11,121 nucleotides of DNA. Origin: Ettlia oleoabundans (Eukaryota > Chlorophyta > Chlorophyceae > Chlamydomonadales). The stretch lies in the NCBI GenBank assembly GCA_019693395.1, contig JAAMXP010001907.1, positions 1 through 11,121 on the forward strand, read 5' to 3'. Every line of letters starts with the position of its first letter. Within the stretch, counting starts at the first letter, position 1. The position numbers and the translations under genes are program-made. The notes under the pieces were generated by a model, which did no database searches, was not told the DNA's origin, and saw only the letters and a list, made by a program, of their open reading frames with translations. Positions 7,595 to 11,121 of this stretch are shown here, piece after piece.

Positions 7595-9057
7595 TCAATG
7601 AATGCTGGCACCATCCGGCATGTCTGCTGACACTGTCACTGGCCCGCTGGTTGTCACAAGGGGTATGCCGTTGAAATGCGCTATGCTGCCCTGCACTGCC
7701 AGCTTGTCAACTATTTCCTTCCAGATCTTGCTCTTGCATTCCTTTGGATAGTCGGCCACTGGCTGGCTGCCCTGGCGATACACCGGCTCACCCGGGCGGC
7801 AGCTATCTGGCACCGACAGCACACGCACCAATATGTTGCCCTCATCCTGCAAGTTAGGTGAGCAGCATGGCCGTGGGGCACGACTTCAGTGCCAAGCAAC
7901 AAGGTTGACAGACATGGGAACCCAGCCACAGGGCAGCAGATGCGTCCGCTATATGGCATGTGAAAACACATCAACATGCCGGGCACCAGCGACGATACGG
8001 AGGTGCTTACCGGCTGTAGGTGGTCAGCCGCGAGAATCATCTGCAGTAGGCCACCAGGAGACCAGAGACCTCTTGAACATACCACCAGGGTGCTAGGGTA
8101 AGCTGCTTACAACTATAAGATGCATTGAAGACCTTTCAATAAGCAAGGTTTCAGGGGGGCAGCCTTGTAGGGCACTTGACATGGTTGCAAGGCAGCAGTG
8201 CAGACGTACCGCCTCTGACAGCTCCCCTGCAAGCTTGGCCGGTTTCAGGTTGAGCACAACCGCTACCAGTCTCCCAGTCAGCTCTTTTTGGCTGATGTGC
8301 TGCTTCAGCCCTGCCACAACCTGTGGGTGGGAGGCCAGACAAAGACGGGTAGGTGGGTCAAAACACAACCGTCAAGCAAGCTGGATGCCAGGGACACATC
8401 GCAGCAACCCTGCTGCTCAACAGCAGCCAAGGTGGCCTGCTCCAAAGGTTACGCACAGTGGCGAACTGTCCTGGCTGCACCTGGATCCCATTCGCCTGCC
8501 GCTCGTTGACGCTGCCCACATCCACCTTGCACAACCACAACTTCTCCGAGCCAGATGGATGGTCAGCCACTGAAACAACTCGCCCGACCTGCTCCAGCAC
8601 AAGGGGTACGTAATGCAGGCATGCAGTTGTAATGTAGGCATACACACTCAGGCAGGCATGCAGGCCCACAGAGGGAAGGCAAGCATTGGCGAGCAGCATC
8701 GGCAGCTGGGCAGGTAGGCGGGCAGTGATGAGCAAGCGGCAAGCAGGCGGGGGTGCAGCAGGATGGCAGTGGCCCTGAGGGGAGTGCGCCAAATCAACTC
8801 ACCACCAGGTGCGCCTTATCGAAAACATCACCCTCGGCAGCATTTGTGTCTGCATCACGCTGGGCAGTCTTTGACTGCTTGACCTTCTCTTTCTTTGCCT
8901 TGCCTGGCGGTTGCGGCGGTCCAGCGCCGGCGGCTACCTGCTGCGCAAGTGGCGACGGCGCCACTGCCGTCTTGGCATCACGGGTGATGAGTGCGCCACC
9001 CTGCAGTGCCGCTATCAGCTCGTCAATTCTTGCAAGCGCCGCATCGAGCTGCGTCAT
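7595..9057 (-). CDS. AIMP1/EMAPII/Arc1p-like tRNA-binding protein (5 exons)
   Basis: Exons in gene order: 8803-9057, 8481 or 8496 to 8588, 8210-8320, 8011-8040, 7595-7846, giving 246 or 251 residues with all introns phase 0. Residues 1-20 form a possible amphipathic helix (LDAALARIDELIAAL). A Pro/Lys-rich linker (PPGKAKKEKVKQSK, about 50-63) follows. From about residue 86 comes the OB-fold tRNA-binding domain: VGRVVSVADHPSGSEKLW, KVDVGS, VVAGLKQHIS, VVLNLKPAKLAGELSEA and MILAAD. The C terminus resembles the EMAPII extension (PGEPVYRQG, KIWKEIVDKL, FNGIPLVTTSG). Family members bind tRNA non-specifically in the cytosol and deliver it to aminoacyl-tRNA synthetases. The family call is strong, but the synthetase partner cannot be told. 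It lacks a large N-terminal domain such as the GST-like region of some relatives. The start is the first ATG of an open exon. Confidence 0.85.
8011..8040 (-). other. 30-nt micro-exon of the tRNA-binding protein gene
   Basis: This exon encodes MILAADHLQP between a CTACTGCAG acceptor (from 8041) and a GTAAGC donor (8005-8010). It supplies the conserved Met-x-Leu-x-Ala segment of the EMAPII-type domain, and joins SEA before it to DEGNILV after it without a phase change. Confidence 0.75.
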
Positions 9058-9400
9058 TGTGTAATATTATTTAATGGGCTGCGTCGGCAACTCCTACGTT
9101 AACTGTCTTCAGGTGTAAAATCCCAATCGAGAACGGTGGATTGAAAGATGGCATTCATGGCTGTCATGGGGAGCCGGCAGCAGCCGCGTGGCGCCAATTG
9201 GTCATACAGAATTAGAATCTGCTGTCACCTGATAATCTATTTGCCATCGTGCAGAAGCAAAACCCCGTTATTCTCTCACACACACCTCTCACCTGGGCTC
9301 TTATCCAGCCGCGATCGCTTAAAAGAACTGCTTCAAATAGCGTCCTGGCTTCCTGGGTCTGGCTCTGGAATACCGGCTTCAACAGTAGATAGGCACAAAT
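9058..9400. promoter_or_regulatory. Divergent (head-to-head) promoter region
   Basis: 343 bp separate the start codons of the tRNA-binding gene (minus) and the RFC gene (plus), so both promoters and 5' UTRs must fit here. GCGCCAAT at 9191-9198 reads ATTGGCGC on the minus strand, matching the plant E2F consensus WTTSSCSS. It overlaps a CCAAT core and the palindrome CCAATTGG (9194-9201). An AT-rich stretch (ATAATATTAC as read on the minus strand) lies just upstream of the minus-strand start. TTAAAAG near 9317 is a weak TATA-like candidate for the plus-strand gene. The divergent arrangement is seen directly; the element assignments are inference. Confidence 0.55.
9191..9198 (-). promoter_or_regulatory. 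Candidate E2F site overlapping a CCAAT box
   Basis: ATTGGCGC on the minus strand fits WTTSSCSS. It lies about 200 bp from the RFC start codon, and replication-factor genes are classical E2F targets in plants and animals. An 8-bp match can arise by chance. Confidence 0.4.
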
Positions 9401-10738
9401 ATGGCGGGCCGAGGAGGGGAGGTGCCCTGGTCCGAAAAGTACAGACCCCGCACGCTGGACGAGGTGGCTGCTCATGGCGATATCATAGACACAAGTGAGT
9501 GGCCGGACGGGCACGCAGGGCAATGCCGCACTATCTGGCGGGGCAGGAGAAACCCTCCCGCCCATCTCAGTCCGCCCACCTGCTGCCACACCACTTTGCT
9601 GCTTTGCACACCTAAGACGCTGCTGCTTTTGAGGCGGGGCATTGATTTTTGCTACTTACGCGCAGTCAAGAAGTTGCTGGATGAGAATCAGCTGCCGCAC
9701 CTGCTGTTCTATGGTCCGCCCGGCACCGGCAAGACCTCCACCATCCTGGCAATTGCGCGGCAAATCTACGGGAGCTCTGCGGGCAACATGGCGCTGGAGC
9801 TGAATGCCTCAGGTGTGTCAGATGCGTGAGCTGTGGCCGTTCTGCTGCTCACCTGCTGCAACACGCACAACTGGTGTGCCAGCATGTATCTCTCGTCCCC
9901 CACCAGCACCCCCACGCTGGGCTTGTTCCCCGTCTGTCGCTCGGTGCCGCTGCTCATGCCTAGCCACGCAGCAGGCATCATTGAGGATGCCCGCACGTTC
10001 CGCTCTCTACTCATCCCCTGCAGATGACCGCGGCATTGCTGTTGTGCGCAACGAGATACAGGACTTTGCCTCCACCCGCACCATCTTCAGAAGCAAGTTC
10101 AAGCTCATCATCTTGGATGAGTGTGATGCAATGACCAAGGACGCACAGTTTGCACTGCGAAGGGGTACGTGGGAGCATGCCCCGCTGGTATTGCGGGCGC
10201 CAGGGTGGTACTGCGGAGAGGGGTGGGGGCGATGGTGGGCACAGTGGATTAATTAGACAGGCGACATTGGCAGGTAGCGCACGGTTGTGACTTGGTGCTG
10301 GGTTGTGAGGAATGCTAGGTAACGCGTGTCGGATTCATCGAAGGGCACACGCGATTGGAGAAGGGTAAGGGCTTGCAGCGGTGGCAATGTTGGAAGGCAT
10401 TAGCCCTTGTGCATTCACGCCAACTCTATCTCGCTGCCTTGGCCCCAATGTCCGCCTATCTATTGAGACTCCTACTCAATGCTCCACCAATGCTCACTGC
10501 ATTCCTGGCCTGTCTGCATGCCCCATGCAAGCATTGTGACTCATCGCTGCTGCCGCTGTTGCGTTCTTTGCCCCACAGTGATGGAGAAATATACTCGCAA
10601 TGCACGTTTCTGCCTGATATGCAACTATGTGTCGAAGATTATCCCGGCGCTGCAGTCGCGCTGCACGCGCTTCCGCTTCCAGCCGCTGCCACAGGAGTTT
10701 GTCAAGGGGCGGCTGGACTACATCTGCCAGCAGGAGCG
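9401..10738 (+). CDS. RFC3: Replication factor C small subunit, human RFC5 / plant-yeast RFC3 type (partial, first 4 exons)
   Basis: Exons: 9401-9494, 9666-9812, 10024-10164, 10579-10738, joined in phases 1, 1 and 1. The fourth exon ends in phase 2 at a GTAAGC donor, so the remainder lies beyond the window. About 180 residues are present of the roughly 340-350 usual for the family. The AAA+ clamp-loader features are in order: the RFC box with WSEKYRP (about 10-16), Walker A GPPGTGKT (48-55), LELNASDDRG (74-83), Walker B LIILDECD (108-115), sensor 1 LICN (140-143) and the SRC arginine-finger motif SRCTRFRF (154-161). RFC loads the PCNA ring onto primed DNA in the nucleus during replication. 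The RFC5/RFC3 assignment rests on LICNYVSKIIPALQSRC rather than the RFC2/RFC4 pattern. The start ATG directly precedes the conserved N terminus. The Walker B motif reads DECD instead of the usual DEAD. Confidence 0.93.
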
Positions 10739-11121
10739 GTAAGCACTGCTGTGGAGGCAGCATGCCTGCACAGCCTGGGCTTGCCGCTGGGAGGTTTATT
10801 GTTTGGGGCACGGCAGAGGGGAACTAGCGTACTCCATGGCAGGGTTAATCGCGAGTGGGAACCTTTTCTAAGGCACATATGCTGTGCTTATGGTGTCTAG
10901 CCACATGCTCAAGCTTGCGCCTTTAAAAGCACAGTGGCTCCCATGCTTTGTCTTTGGTCGAATGGGCGGTTCCAGGCTTCCAAACAATTCAGCAGCCGCT
11001 TCTAGCTTTTTCGGTTTTCCTGTTGCAGGGCTGCTTGGCTCTAATTATCCGCAGTTGCTGTTGCATCAAGCCTAAACCCTTCTTCCCCGCTCACCATCCC
11101 AACACCACACACATACCTCCG
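10739..11121 (+). other. Fourth intron of the RFC gene, running off the window
   Basis: It starts with GTAAGC after exon 4. A plausible acceptor at CCTGTTGCAG (ending at 11029) would lead in the required phase to a stop within a few codons, so it is not used in this model. The pyrimidine-rich end of the window probably approaches the next acceptor. Confidence 0.6.

Noticed and set aside
8600..8800. GCAGGCA-rich, repeat-like stretch
   Set aside because: It is low-complexity sequence within the first intron of the tRNA-binding gene, with no regular period or terminal structure.
9148..9498. Plus-strand frame starting upstream of the RFC gene
   Set aside because: It overlaps the RFC first exon in another frame. 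The conserved WSEKYRP N terminus fixes the true frame and start at 9401.
10355..10900. Plus-strand open frame of about 181 codons over the third intron and fourth exon of RFC
   Set aside because: It is out of frame with the RFC exon and crosses its splice sites; it is a shadow frame.

Overview
The window looks like nuclear DNA of a green alga, probably a trebouxiophyte-type chlorophyte. The genes are dense and intron-rich, with introns of about 90-410 bp and moderately high GC. Nearly all 3' splice sites end in TGCAG, and the replication and tRNA-binding proteins resemble plant and algal versions. The lineage is inferred from gene structure, not from a database match. No prokaryotic features, tRNA or rRNA genes, CRISPR arrays or intact mobile elements were seen.

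Region 1 (about 31-6783, minus strand) holds one gene that I assembled by hand from 22 exons. The intron phases close through the whole chain and give a protein of about 1,015 residues. It has a signal peptide split by intron 1, then about five degenerate repeats of roughly SEA/ferredoxin-like beta-alpha-beta character. Six fibronectin-III-like domains follow. Each is interrupted by two phase-0 introns at the same two places, one of them directly before the tyrosine-corner Tyr codon. N-glycosylation sequons, paired cysteines and proline-rich linkers fit a secreted cell-wall or matrix protein. I do not recognise it as a named family, and it is the most novel item here.

Region 2 (6784-7594) is about 0.8 kb of intergenic DNA with no gene I can defend. 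It should contain the promoter of the region 1 gene and the 3' UTR of the next gene.

Region 3 (7595-9057, minus) is a five-exon gene for a small AIMP1/EMAPII/Arc1p-like tRNA-binding protein, including a 30-nt exon. Region 4 (9058-9400) is a short divergent intergenic region with an E2F-like and CCAAT element. Region 5 (9401-10738 and beyond, plus) has the first four exons of a replication factor C small subunit (human RFC5 / plant and yeast RFC3 type). That gene runs out of the window inside its fourth intron.

The three genes show no obvious common pathway. The tRNA-binding gene and the clamp-loader gene share a head-to-head promoter region, while the matrix gene is a separate unit.
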